Positions 12,170 through 24,068 of a stretch of 64,000 nucleotides of DNA are shown here, piece by piece. The stretch comes from Cadophora sp. MPI-SDFR-AT-0126 (Eukaryota > Ascomycota > Leotiomycetes > Helotiales > Ploettnerulaceae), in assembly GCA_020747065.1 (NCBI GenBank), contig JAGMVK010000004.1, positions 1,054,001 to 1,118,000 of the forward strand, written 5' to 3'. Made by a program: the position numbers and the translations under genes. Position 1 is the first letter of the stretch. Every line of letters begins with the position of its first letter. The notes under the pieces are model-generated. The model searched no databases. It was not told where the DNA came from and saw only the letters and a list, made by a program, of their open reading frames with translations.

Positions 12170-13109
12170 TCAAACCCTCGCCAGACCAGCAGCAAATGTT
12201 GCCGCCTGAGCAGCATCCTTCGAATATGTCAGATGCTCGACCAAGATCAGGTCGCCACCATCGCATATATTGTCCCCCGCATGACAAATAACCAGAGTCT
12301 TTGATTCAGCATTGGTCACTGCCTGTCCATTATCTAAGACCCATTAGCTAAAGACTAAAATTGGAACGGTGAACAACTTACTCGGATCGCCGAAGATAAC
12401 AACAGAACTGACTTGCGCCATGGTAGTAGCGGGAAGCATGGCAGCGGCATTATGTACCAATTGTCCACCCTGCGAGTATCCCGACATGACAATTTTCGAA
12501 CTGGGGCAGTTCTGTGCAGTACCTTGGATCATGGTTGCCCTGCTTGAATCAGTACTCATGCTAGGTCTAACATTTGGCGGGAATAACTCACATGGCTGCA
12601 CTACCCGTCGGATCACCACCTTGCAAAAAGCCTTCTACACTGGCACTGTATTCCACACCCTGTACGCTCACAGCACCCGCACCCATTATAGCCTCCAGAG
12701 CATCGAAGAACGGCGGTCCAGAGAACAGACCCACATTTCCTGGTTCCGTCGTGCCTCTGGCGAATATGACCATTACTGGAGCGCATGTTGGGGACGAGGA
12801 GGTAGTGTCAACGGCGAGTGTTGTAGCTATCGCCTGCTCGAACCCGGTGAGAGTGTCGCTTAGAGCGGATACTTTCATGTTGATTCCTGGTGCCATGAGA
12901 ACGGCTGCCAGGAGTCCGTTGACGAGATTGCTTGAGGCTGGATCCACTGTTGTTTGTTGTGAAGCTTCAAGAGCGGCGGCTTGAGCCATTGCTGTTGTGT
13001 CTGTTGATTGGGGAGTGACATTGGGTGTTTGTGGATTCGCGATTGGTGACGAGAAAGCTGTTCCGAAGAAAGCCAGACAAAGTAGTGTCTGGATGCTGAT
13101 GGAAGGCAT
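12170..13109 (-). CDS. Secreted cutinase (CE5 family)
   Basis: Extracellular serine esterase attacking cutin or acetylated polysaccharides. Exons 13109-12592, 12539-12382 and 12333-12170, introns 12540-12591 (GTGAGT...AAGCAG) and 12334-12381 (GTAAGT...CTTAG); 279 residues. An N-terminal signal peptide is evident (hydrophobic LLCLAFFGTAFSSP). The cutinase fold motifs are present: VMVIFARGTTEPGNVG with the oxyanion region, nucleophile in SGYSQGGQ, Asp in CHAGDNICDGG and His in VEHLTYSKD, completing the triad. An Ala/Thr/Ser-rich stretch of about 80 residues sits before the catalytic domain, longer than in classical cutinases. The first intron ends in a NAGNAG acceptor, allowing one codon to be included or dropped. 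Confidence 0.95.
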
Positions 13110-14614
13110 TTGGAATGATGTCGTGTGATGTTATGAATTAATACTACGTTGCTTGTATGCCGTTATTGATGGTGCGCTCCTGGGAAGTTGTCCTTATTTA
13201 TGTTAATTCGAAAGCATATATCTGTATCATTGACATCATATCTGGAACATCAGACGACTGATATCATCAACGGCCGTGTCATCAAGGATCGACAACACCT
13301 GCCTGCTATGCAAAGCCGTACTTGCCGGGTGCAGCGCAACGTATTCGTGTTGACTATTCAGGTATACATCTGGGCTAAGATCTCATAGATCCAATAATGC
13401 TGCAACTGTCGTCTGATGTATGTTATGGCATAGGCTCACAAGCAGGGATGCCGAGGTTGCGTCGTTGAGGCTGACTTCAAGTGCCAATCAGGCCATCCCA
13501 ATCTTGTGAGATTACCAGTACGCGCCTTAGGGAAGGACATCTGGATTGAATAACTCATGTTGTGATGACATCCTTGGGACATGGGGTCTGTTTTCGTGTG
13601 CCTAGAAATCAGAAAGTCGGTCTGAAGGGTGGTGGCAGAGGGATGGAGGAACTCTACAACACTCTCCGCCAATGACTCACGATGACTTCTTGAATCTCAC
13701 TTGTCGGCGATACTTTCATTTTTCAACGTGTACTCCACATCCTGTATTCGTGAAGGTTCTCAGGTCGAAGTTTGAAGTGAGATCATGGTAACTGTTGTCA
13801 GCCCATGATGTAGCCTTCGCAAGAATGACGGAATCAACACCATACAAAGACGCATCAAGGCGCTATACTTGAGATGTTAGAAGAAGCATAATGGTAAAGG
13901 ACGAATGAGAAGATCCGAAACCTCGCATCGGCTGCTGTTGGAAACGTGGGTCAACTGTTTTGAAACTCAAAGTCATGTGACTGGACAATATGTTGGGCAT
14001 TGTTCCAGGGAACCCGATGTCAAGGATGGGAAATCTTTGGGTCTTGACATACTCAATGATTGAGTAATGAAGGATGCCTAACAGTGACCGGGCAGCCCAA
14101 TGAACAAGGTGGATTTGAGACTGCCATACTGACGTGCTCCCCCAAAATCTGGACTTCCGGCCGGTGGCACAAAGCGTGAAAAGCTTCTCAAGGGAGTAGC
14201 GTAATTCAACTCCAATAACTCGATGATGTAGAAGATTGAATAAGACATGTGAGAATGTTTATATCCCCTGCTTGCTGTAGTACCAGATGATAGGGGGCTC
14301 GATTCGCTAATGAGCAGGCTCTGAGGCAATCCCTAGCTTGCCGAGTTGAACAACATTCCTTCTTCAATGAGCCCGAAACAGATGAGCTTGCGATTGGTCG
14401 GACTTTGCAGTCATCAAGTGGTACGATTTCATGCCATAGAATATTCTAGCCATCCTTCAAGGCATTTTTGATCGGCCTCGCGGCTGGAATGCGTTGTCGT
14501 ATCCTGTGCTGTAAGGAAATAATCAATACTTGCTTTTTTCTGATCTTGCCCAACTCCCCATGATACCAGCTTATACATCACTTTTATAACACCGAGTAGC
14601 CCTCGCTCATCCCC
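13110..14614. other. Intergenic region, about 1.5 kb
   Basis: Upstream region of the cutinase plus the 3' side of the Zn2Cys6 gene. Short open frames on both strands lack family features. A TATA-like AT run (rc of 13192-13199) sits roughly 85 bp upstream of the cutinase start. Nothing else recognised. Confidence 0.45.
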
Positions 14615-17064
14615 TCAGCGCTTCAGCGGCACGTCTGCAATCGTTCCTTCAGTGTAATCGATCTTGGTATCCCTTGGCGTCCAATTTTTCTCATGCATCT
14701 GCGCTACGAAGTACAGGTCATCCTCGTAGATATCAAACTTATTAACGTCCCTGATTTGTTCCTCTATAAAGTTTCATTAGCATGAATATGGGTTAAGGAC
14801 CTCGGGACTGACCTCTTTCCTTCACCATCTTCGCGGTCTTGCGCAGAAAGTGGAATTCGGTTGGTGACATATCAGCGAACGGCGTCGTCTCACGCTTGTC
14901 CCAATTATTTATAATAGCAAACGGGTTATGGGCGCTGGTGCAGTAGTGGTAATGCGACAAGTAGACGTTGGCACTGTGATGTCGTGCGGAAATGAAGTCC
15001 GGCATGGCATATTTTCTCTGTAAATCCAGCATTTAGCGAGAAACTTCCTACGTGGCCAGGGAATCTACCTTCAATCCATGCTTTCTAGCATTCTTGTAGT
15101 GCTCAGCAGTGACAGCAGCACAGCTGTGACAAGCGATGAATGTGATCAAGTAGATCGCCATCCAGCTCTTCGGATTGTTGGACATTGTCAAGTTTTGAAA
15201 GTCCTGCAGGAAATTCTTTCGAAGTGGTTTCAAAAATCCGAGAGTGAGGATCATGTCTAATTGTTGTATCATGACGGGAGGCAGTGGAACCTTCCCAAAC
15301 AGTGGATAGGAACGATCTTTCTTCTCGGGTTCCATGTCAAGGGTATCGTTCCCAACTATCCATTCAGTCGTGGCAGTGCGTCGAATTGCAAACCACAATC
15401 GAAATGTATCACTTAAAAGAGCCTGCTCATCTGGCGGCTTTGGGCGTAAGTACATAATTTCAAGTGGGGACTTTATTACTCACTGCAGTGACCATGTATC
15501 TCGCAGCGAATTTGTATGTCTCCTGAACCCATTCATCTTTGTCTTTCAGCCAATAAGCAACACATTCGAAAATGTGCTTATTGATGTATTCGCCCATAAC
15601 CTTCACCGCGTCGGTCATGTTCACAATAGCGTATGGAGTTGCATCTTTGAATTTCTTCTTCTTCCCATCCATCCATGACTTGCACAAAACATCCTGGGAT
15701 GTTGGGACGAATTTCCGAACTGTCAACTCCAACGGAGCATTGCAGAGATCTGATTGTACCTTGATGGTCCTGATCTGGTTGCTGGACCACTCAGTGATAT
15801 CCCTCAGTTTCATCTCTGGCCACCTGAAAGTAAATTCTAGTCCTTTCGCTTTTCCTGTACGATATATAACACAATCTGTGAGCTTGTGGCGAACGCATGG
15901 AAGCGTGTGGACTCTTTGCTTAGACACATCTTGGCATGTTTGGCAAATTCCGCTTGGATTATTCGGATCAATTTGACACTGAGGGAATTAGTTTTCGAAG
16001 TCGTATAAATGATTTCTCGGACATTTACTCACTCGAACCTTTTGCATTCTACACCTGACACATGCTTTCAACTTTCGAGTATTGCTGGTCTCTTGGCGAA
16101 GCTGTTGATCCAAGAAAGGTCCTCGTCTAACAGCTTTTTGCAAGGTTTTGTCCCCCTTAGAGTCTGATACCCAATGGATCGGTTTGGTCTCTATGGCATT
16201 GGAAGAACTTCGGTTTGACTTTTCTTGTCCTTTGGAATATGCGATCAAAGACCAGCCAGATTCGGTGGTTGGTGGAGAAGACTGTGTGTCCAAGAACTGA
16301 GGCTTCTCAAGATGTTCCCATTCCAATCCAGAGAGGGGCTCGGTCTCATCGGTAGTGAGCTGTTCAAGACGAGGGGGGATGGAAGGTTTGCCAGACAGCT
16401 CAGGGACAGCAAATTGGCCCTGTGCTGTATCAAATAGGTTCAGTTCAGGTTGAACCATCCTTGACTCAGTGACTGGAGCACTTGAGATTGCTTCGTGATG
16501 GTAGATACCGCTACTTTCTGGAAGTCTGAACTCTTCAGAGTGACTTGTGGCCACTGGTTGCAAGCTAGCTTCAGGAAGGAAATTCGTTGGTAAGCTGATC
16601 CAAGGCTCAGCCGCTGTAGGTATATGAGACCAACTGGAAGAGCGTCGGGGGCCTGCATACACATCACCATGTCCCAAATCATTCTGTATATTTGTATGAC
16701 TGCCGTCATCTGCCCATTGATTATAGTCGGGTCCGGGAGTATTTCTATTCTCTGCGATGTCCAGTCCAGGAACCCACTGTGGGTTAAGATCAAAAGCACT
16801 GTTGTCAACTTCAGCGGTTCCAGGTGGCCATTCATTGGTAGTCTCCCACTGAAGTGCACTCCAATCTTGTGAACCTTGCTTTGCAGCATCCACCCCGTTT
16901 GGAATCTTTTCGGAGCTACTGCTGTTTGAGTTGTCGTCGTACAGCTCCGACACTGGTTTCTGCAAAAGAGAAGCAACTCTCGCAAATGCGAGTTGATCTT
17001 CTGTCGACAGCAAGCTTCGGTCGATGCTGGATCGATGCCTCTTTGGCGGTTGTCTGTCTCTCAT
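14615..17064 (-). CDS. Zn2Cys6-type transcription factor-like protein, 749 aa
   Basis: Five exons: 17064-16033, 15978-15484, 15437-15069, 15017-14813 and 14763-14615, with introns of 46-54 bp carrying GTGAGT/GTAGAT donors and CTAAT branch sites. The binuclear cluster is split by the first intron: KACVRCRMQKVR in exon 1, then CQIDPNNPSGICQTCQ in exon 2, giving C-x2-C-x6-C and C-x2-C elements with a longer loop than Gal4. It lies internally (around residue 335), not at the N-terminus. The first 330 residues are acidic/Ser-rich; downstream is a conserved helical region without a fungal_trans signature I can name. Probably a nuclear regulator; target genes unknown. The acceptor of intron 2 is uncertain by five codons. 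It is transcribed away from the dioxygenase gene, sharing a 0.93-kb spacer. Confidence 0.88.
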
Positions 17065-17997
17065 GTTTGCATAGTAGTCTTCTGCACCAGGATATGACCG
17101 TTTTTGAATCGTTTGCTAGATTCTTGAAGTCAGAAATGTTCCGCTGAGTTTATTTAAGGTAACTGCAAGTCTAAGAAGCAACATGCTATAAGAAGGAACA
17201 TTCAAGGAAACCGTGATTTACCATCATGGTTACTCAACGACAGCTGTCATACGACAACCACCAGATGGCTGAAAAGTCTTAATCGAATTTGTGCACTTCA
17301 AAACGGCGGTGAGCAAGGATTGGAGAAGTTTTAACAGTCGACCTTCTCAAAGGCCGCAGAATATCCCTTATGTGGTGATTTTGGCTTCGGTATCTCTGGA
17401 TGATGGGTGCACTGCCTCTTTTTCTCACCGGTTCTGGGAATGGCTTAGCGCAGCCACGAAGCAGCAAGAACTCCCGGCTTTGCTCAGCCTTGTGAACCTG
17501 CCAATTACGATTGAATAACTTCTGCGCAATGTCGTGTGGGCTGATGTGCTTCAACTTGAGACTTGCAATCATTGTCTCCAGCAGAGATAAGCGCCTTGTG
17601 GTACCCCCAACGGACCGGCTCGCAAGTCAAAAGAGCAGCCTTGCCACGTGACTTATTTTCGTAACGTGATTCGCTGAAAAATGGTGTTGCCCTTCCTTGC
17701 TGCTTGCTGCTTGAGTGAAAATATATCAATAATACTCATATATAGCTTTGCAGAAGTCAGAAAAGCATTTTGGAACTTCGTTCAAGATGATCGAGTCTCT
17801 CAGTGCTATCTCTCTCAGATTAGTCAAGTTACAACTTCCACTTCTCAAACTCCCAAAGTATTTGCCGATCGATCTGACAGATACCCTACACAGGTAGGCT
17901 ATCATTGGCTGCCTCCCCAATTCAGGTGTGGGGGAAGATGTGGGTGATTGGCAGATAAGCATATGCAGCTTTCAACCATCGGAATTCCAATTGGGCG
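17065..17997. promoter_or_regulatory. Divergent spacer between regulator and dioxygenase
   Basis: 933 bp between the two inferred starts. It includes a few short open frames (for example 17681-17947 plus) without domain character. It should hold both promoters; no specific binding site is recognised. Confidence 0.4.
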
Positions 17998-19759
17998 ATG
18001 AAAAGATCATCGGTCGAACAGCATTCGGACATAATAGCACATGTTATTGATCAGGTCACAAGAGGCAAGCATGAGGACAGAGCCGCAAGGGACTTATGTC
18101 TCAAGTTCCCGTCGATGAGAGCTGATTTCCCTAAGACCGGTCAGCACATCTCGGGATCCTTCACCGTTGTCACTTATCGAATCGTCCCATTGAACCACAA
18201 TATAAGCTTTGAGACCATGGACCCCTGTCATTCAAAGGTACATGTTCCCGTCACTGCATGGTACTTTGATTCAGAGCCCGATGAGTACTATTCCAAGAGC
18301 GAATCAGAGAAGGGTCTCTCTTGTCGTCAGCCTTGGAGAGCTTTCTGGCCACCGAAAAGCAAGAGGATGAAATTGGCTTGGTTACAATCGGAATATCCGG
18401 AAGTTTTGACCTGGAGGTTTGATCCGACCCTGCCGTTTGACCGGCCGTGGAGAGTATGGGCTAGGTCTACCGATGCAATGAAAGAAAAAGCAATAACTGG
18501 TAAGTCTCCTTGGGTAGCCATGTCCTTATTGCTGTTGACTTGATCAGTTACACCAATCCGTAGTACACGGAAACAGGGCCAAACTCTCATACGAGCAAGA
18601 CAGCAATCATGTCGGAGTGATTTGAATGACCTCATTGAGAATCTGCATCTCAAATCTGTGCCAACCGGTGGGGTATCTTTTCTGGCTTATCATGATATCT
18701 ACCACACCGAAAAGCCGTACCTGAGCAGGCTACCGAGTGGAACGAGTCTACCAAGAACAAATCTGATCACTTCAAATCACCAGCTTGATGTCTTTGATAT
18801 TTCTGGACACGAAAGCTCATTCACGCTGGCCAAGTCTGGATTTGAATACGCCAAATCTTCAGTCCGTCTGCACCAGTGGAGCGACTCATCCGTATGCTCA
18901 GAGTATATTCCTCAGATGGAGAAGTGGCTCGAGATGTATCTGGGCTGTGACAGGGCCTTCATATATGCCTACAATGTCAGTTGGACTTCCATCTCAACTG
19001 CTCAAGTCATCCAATGAGAGTTTGGGCTACAGATACAAAACTGACCCCGCTTCAGTTTCGGGGAAACAATCCTGCTGAGACCGGCAGGAAATCCACCAAA
19101 ACTCCGTTTTTCCGTGTACATTGCGGTAAGTTTAACTATCGAGCCTTGCTCCTCCGTCAGAACTCTGCTGATGGCATAGATGCAACTGCGACATCATGTC
19201 TTCGACGGCTGCAGCTTTTTCTCCCAGAACAGGCCTCCTTATTATCAAAACAGCGGGTTCGATTTTTGAAGTATGTACACGGTCTGGGTAAAAGGGAGAA
19301 AGAGAATTATCCGCATTCTACTAATCTTCCATTCACCACTTAATGCAGCTGACATTTCCACTACAGTATCTGGAGACCAATCACGACACTACATCAAGAC
19401 AGCCCACTCGCGTTCTGCGATTACCGAAGTCTCAATCCCGAGAAAGACTTAGTCGCTGCTGACATTATCTTCCCGCACTACCGAGATGAGGCGTACGAGG
19501 TCTTATACAACCCCAACCAGAGGTGGTTCTACAAAAAGGGAATGGACTGGGACGATGTGATTCTGTTTAAGCTAGGGGATACCAAGACCGATGAAGCTCC
19601 ACGTAAGGATCGACTCATTCCTTTGGACTCTGGGTACATCATTTGAAGTTAATTGCTGATGATTCAGTGTGCCCACATTCAGCGTTCATGGACCCGTCCG
19701 TACCAGCAGGAACACCAGCTCGACGAAGTATCGAAGTTCGAGCTATGATTATAGGTTGA
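17998..19759 (+). CDS. AsaB/CmcJ-like Fe(II)/2-oxoglutarate dioxygenase with N-terminal extension
   Basis: Six exons: 17998-18499, 18548-18975, 19056-19125, 19180-19270, 19367-19602 and 19668-19759; introns 48-96 bp with CTGAC/CTGAT branch sites; 472 residues. The C-terminal about 280 residues follow the AsaB hydroxylase/desaturase (GA4-desaturase, 7alpha-cephem-methoxylase CmcJ) pattern: SFLAYHDIYHTEKPYLS, VFDISGHESSFTLAKSGFE, FFRVHCDAT (H-x-D iron ligands), IWRPI, AFCDYRSL, DIIFPHYRDEAYEVLYNPNQ, WYFYKKGM-like block, and CPHSAF (distal His) near the end. These enzymes hydroxylate or desaturate secondary metabolites. The first about 190 residues are not part of that family as I know it and match nothing I recognise. 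The exon 1-2 junction (18500-18547) is good, so fusion rather than a separate gene is preferred, but a start inside exon 2 is possible. Confidence 0.85.
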
Positions 19760-19854
19760 ACAATAATACATTACTGGGAACATACGGCTATATCTTGACA
19801 CGCCATTCCCACTTCTGCAACGCCAGCAGTTCAGCTGACAGGTCCCAACTCCAA

Positions 19855-20895
19855 CTATCTAAGCTTGAAGCCTATCTTGTTATAAAAGCTCTCCATCTCC
19901 ACCTTCGTCTTCTCCCACATCCTCCTCAACTCTTCAGGAACAGGCTGCAACTCATGGCCCTTCATCCAAAGTTTCGCATGCACGCTCTTCACACCCTTCC
20001 TCACATCATTCATATTCGGCAGATTGACGTTCCACCCAGTCTTCAGACGTGCCCATGGCATATTGCCCCACTCCCTATGAGCGTAATTCAGAAGATTCTG
20101 CTCCGGATATGTGCTATCGAAGCGGTCCTTGAGTGTCAGGAGGGATGTGTAATATTTGAAGAGTTCTTTGGAGGGCTGAAAGAGGAAGAATCCTGCGTTG
20201 AAGCGTGGCCATGGATGCGGGGGCCATGGGTGGCTTGTGTGCATTATCTCTGGGCCTGTGGCAAAGAGATACGTTTCTGGAAGTGAAGCTTCATCAGGCC
20301 GTGTTTCTTTCTCAGAAGTGCCCGTTCTGATCGGGCGGGCGGCTGGATCTCTGAAGATTCTGTCCAAAGGCTTGAGAAGGTACGTGTCTGCGTCTAGGAA
20401 GAGAATCTTGTCGTAATCGATCAATTCGAAGAGACGCAATTTTAGCATCACATCTTTCCACCGTTCTGTCATGGGTTCGATCCACTCGTCTCCTAGGGAA
20501 ATGCGTTCCGCGAAGATGACTGTCGCGCCCTCCCGCTCGAGCAGCTTTCTTTTCCATGGGAGGATATCGGGCGCCACGACCGCCAGAAAAGGAATATCTC
20601 CTCTCGAACGGGTATTCTTGTCATGTTTGAGCTGATAGTTGAGCATCCGCGTGCTGGTAAGATAATGGTCGACATCGTGAGAATCGTTGGAATTGTTTGG
20701 CGGTGGCAACAGGACGGTTGCGAATGCATGCCTGCCTTCATCTCCTGCAGCACCCAAATAAATGTCCATGAAATCGAGCTTGTCTCCAAGAGCCAGCCAA
20801 CATAGTACCACAGAAATAAGTGTGATGACTGCAAGAGCTAGAAGATGATTTGGGCTGTGAAGCGGGCGATACCGAACCCGAGGCGGTTTCGCCAT
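19855..20895 (-). CDS. Glycosyltransferase family 8 protein, type II membrane
   Basis: Single exon. The start is placed at MAKPPRVRYRP (20895) because it puts the short basic tail directly before one transmembrane anchor (LLALAVITLISVVLCWLAL); the frame is open to a Met at 20946. The lumenal domain has GT8 hallmarks: IPFLAVVAPDI, the LRLFELIDYDKILFLDADTY block with the DxD metal/nucleotide-sugar motif, a PRFNAGFFLFQPS acceptor-region motif, DRFDSTYPEQNLLN and a late WNVNLPN plus HAKLW histidine. Length about 346 residues. Predicted Golgi glucuronyl-, galactosyl- or N-acetylglucosaminyl-transferase (Gnt1/galactinol-synthase-like); donor uncertain. Converges on the dioxygenase, 95 bp between stop codons. 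Confidence 0.9.
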   Translation of the reverse strand: MAKPPRVRYRPLHSPNHLLALAVITLISVVLCWLALGDKLDFMDIYLGAAGDEGRHAFATVLLPPPNNSNDSHDVDHYLTSTRMLNYQLKHDKNTRSRGDIPFLAVVAPDILPWKRKLLEREGATVIFAERISLGDEWIEPMTERWKDVMLKLRLFELIDYDKILFLDADTYLLKPLDRIFRDPAARPIRTGTSEKETRPDEASLPETYLFATGPEIMHTSHPWPPHPWPRFNAGFFLFQPSKELFKYYTSLLTLKDRFDSTYPEQNLLNYAHREWGNMPWARLKTGWNVNLPNMNDVRKGVKSVHAKLWMKGHELQPVPEELRRMWEKTKVEMESFYNKIGFKLR

Positions 20896-21547
20896 GTCGA
20901 AAATGCTTACATTCGGAGGATGATCAGACCAAAAGCTTAAAAACACGCGACACGGGTTGAGGACTTTATCAGCGTCTTGGTACCTGCGCTATGTAGATAA
21001 GAAGGCCGACAGTCTTCATATGTGAGGTAGTGATGAGGGGTTCATTCTGGGGTTTTGCCGGATTGCTGATAGGCAAAATTTAGTGCCAAGAGGTTTGAAG
21101 CACTGGGTCTCCAATGAGAATTTTGGGTTTGGAATTGCCATCGAGCGATATTATTTATCCAAGAACGTAGAGAGCATAGTGGGTTTATCTGCAATCAAAG
21201 GCCTTTTCCCACCTGCCCCTTTCATAGCTTGATTAAGCATTTCGGTGGAGGACAATCCGAGTGTTAAGCAGCTTCCATGCACCGGAAGCGATCAGCCGAG
21301 TCCGTCCCTTGATACATCGTCTCGCAAACAGTATTCACAGCTCGCGATAGACTGGCTCGTGGAAAGTGTATCATGTTCTGGGTGAGTCGGTTCAAACAAC
21401 TGATAGGGCAATTGAGGCAAGTGTGATGTCGCTTCCAGACACGAAACGAGTTCGATCCCAGGGCAGGTTCGCTACCGTTTCAGCGCCCACTTGACCCAGA
21501 TGTCCTGAATAGCACCATCGCGGAATACCAGGTAATTGCCGAATGCG
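20896..21547. other. Intergenic region
   Basis: Upstream of the GT8 gene and 3' flank of the transporter. A GTTCGATCCC string at about 21450 resembles a tRNA B-box, but no cloverleaf or A-box surrounds it. Nothing else seen. Confidence 0.45.
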
Positions 21548-23381
21548 TCAACCTCCCCTCGCTACATCTTCCAAGTTCGGCACCTCGATGTGCTTAGTTC
21601 TATCCATCACGGCTTCAATTTCCTCCAAAGTCTTGCCACTTGTCTCGACCCAACAAAACCAGATGAAAACAATTTCGAATATATCCCACACACCATTGAC
21701 GAAATAGGTCTTGTATCCAATACTCTCTAAAGCGAACGGAAACGAGAAGACGCAGAGTAGCGAAGCACCATTGAGGACGAAGGTGAATATTCCCATACCA
21801 GTAGCCCGAATGGGATAATTCAAAACTTCTGGTGGGTACAGGTAGAGAAGTGGAGTCCATCCAAAAGAGTAGGCGCCCTGGAAGAAGAAAATTGCAGCTA
21901 CCGTGGCTAGAATGCCGGTCTGATTTGTAGATGTGCCATAGACTGAGAACATGAGTTGATGCTTGCGCGGGTTTTTGGGAATATAGTTACCTTTTGTCAG
22001 AGCACCAACGACGAATATGAAAACAGTGAGTAGACTTGTACTTATAATTCCAGTGGTCCTTCGCCCAAGATGATCTGAATAGTAAGTCCCAGTAAGAGCA
22101 CAGCAGAGACAGAACGCATTCAAAGCGATGTTCTGATAAATCAGCATTGAGTAAGGAGCCAGAGAGGTGGGTCTTACAATTTGAAGTTGGTCAGCCACAT
22201 TCACAATCCCAGCATGGTCCAACATTGTTCCAAGATAGTAGCTCGCAATGACGTTTCCTGGAAAAATGGTCAGTCAGATGAATAAAATCGTCCCAGGAAT
22301 TCCCCACCTGAAATGGTGCTGAATATTGCAACACTTAGAGCAAGAGAAATCCTCTTCCTCGCCACGGGGCGCTTTATCAATTGCTTCAAGCCCAAAGTTT
22401 CGCCAATCTCTCGTTCGTAGTGGATTGTGTCGATTATTTGGTTATATTGCACCAGGACAACAGCATCTGTCTCATCCCCGTCGGCGTAAGTCTGGGCAAT
22501 TACTGCGAGAGCTTCTTCTCGCCTTCCTACATTCGCCAGCCATCTAGGTGATTCTGGAATGAAGGGCAATATGATGATACACATTATACTGAAGATGCCT
22601 TGAACTGCACTTGGGATGCGCCAAGCCTGACCTGGTCAATGTTTACGAACTCAAACTGAAAGAAGAGCTTACTCACCCAAGTCGAATCGAATGTCGCCGT
22701 CTTATATGTGATTCCAGCAGCGATGAAACCTCCGACATAATAGCAGTCATTCAACAGACCGACACCCCACGCACGCCACTGATACGGTAAGGTCTCCGCG
22801 AGATAAGTTGGGCCAGTCAGTGTAGAAGCAGAAGTTCCATATCCGACAAGGATCCGACCGATGATAAAGGTCACTGTGTTTTGAGCTGCGCTTTGAATGA
22901 TGACTGAGATTAACGTCATCACAGCTGCCCAGAACAAAGAGTTTCGACGACCAATGGCATCCGTAACCTGTCCATAGCTCAATCCTGCCAAAGCCCCTCC
23001 TACCCACAGAGCAGATGTCGCCAGAGACATGGTCGCTGTGTTGAGATGGAAATAGCTGGTGTAACTTGGGAGCATATTCAATCCGTTCATCATACTGGCA
23101 TCGTAGCCTAGAGTCGTAGATGTGATGCATGAGCAGAGAACGAGGAGAATCGAAACCACAGTCGAAGATCCGGAAACCTTGGGTCGAGTGAGAAACATCA
23201 GAAAATACTGGATGCTCTTGACGCATCCTCGAGATTTCCTTCTATGAGTATTCTGACCTAATAGAGGTATCTCAGCCTGTTGCTGATCCTCCGTTATCTG
23301 ACTTTCTGAGCTTGCCGATCTGGGTTGTCGGCGGAAAACGGTTCCCAAGGAACGATACATTTGAGAACTCCATTTTGGCAT
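21548..23381 (-). CDS. MFS sugar (hexose/lactose-permease-like) transporter
   Basis: Four exons: 23381-22677, 22626-22308, 22257-22178 and 22132-21548, introns of 45-50 bp; the 45-bp intron (22133-22177, GTAAGA...TATCAG) is in frame and stop-free, so it could be missed. Product 562 residues with twelve hydrophobic segments. Sugar_tr signatures: GYDASMMNGLN in TM1, GRRNSLFWAAV loop, IIGRILVGYG, IPESPRWLANVGR before the central loop, a GRR motif after TM8 and LYPPEVLNYPIRATGMG late. The N-terminal about 75 residues are cytosolic. Substrate cannot be told; similar to fungal lactose-permease-like and other plant-sugar importers. Divergent from a secreted glycoside-hydrolase-like gene, which suggests coordinated uptake and degradation. 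Confidence 0.94.
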
Positions 23382-24068
23382 TTCGGTCTCTGAAACCCAA
23401 AAATCTTCTTCGAAGAGCTCGTGGCTATGACTGCGAATCAGAACTTTTGTACAAAATAGCGGCCATGAAGAAAACCTAGAAGTGGGATGGCTCGTATCTC
23501 GGCAATGCCTCGGTTCATGAAGCCTAATTGCACGACCCGGACAGCAGTCCCACGATACACAACACCAAGGTCGAAGTCTCTACCTCGATTTTCGGCATAG
23601 GAAGTCAGGCAAAAATCTTAAAAGAAAGGTACGTGGAGATAGGCTAATGAGCCGAAAGGATGTTGAACAGAACTTGAAGAGGTTCGTTGGCGACGCGACT
23701 CCCCCACCCTGTCCTCGAGACGCGTCAAAGAGGAATCGAGAACGCAAATGTCCTTGAAGTTGAACAAATGATATATACGGGGGCTTTCGGTACGTATTTG
23801 CCGCCATGGAGCACCGGAAATGTGGATGAGGGTGCAAGGATGGATAATACCACGGCTTCCGAGCTTATCGTGGAAACGTTGCATTTCAACAATCGCACGT
23901 GACTGCAGATCAGGGCGCCAACTCCAGGAACAGCAGGTGAGGGGAAGTCTGTGCCTGCATGGGAAGATGGGGGTATAAAGATGCTTCATTGGTACATGAC
24001 TATTCAGTCTGCCGTTCTGTGGCGCTGAGTGCTGTTCTCACTTCACGCCAAGCGAACCAGACGACAGA
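23382..24068. promoter_or_regulatory. Divergent promoter region of transporter and secreted hydrolase
   Basis: 687 bp between the two starts. Short open frames are present but featureless. No specific site recognised. Confidence 0.4.

Noticed and set aside
20470..20490. GGGTTCGATCC resembling a tRNA B-box
   Set aside because: It is inside GT8 coding sequence with no A-box or acceptor stem; the similar string near 21450 also lacks a cloverleaf.
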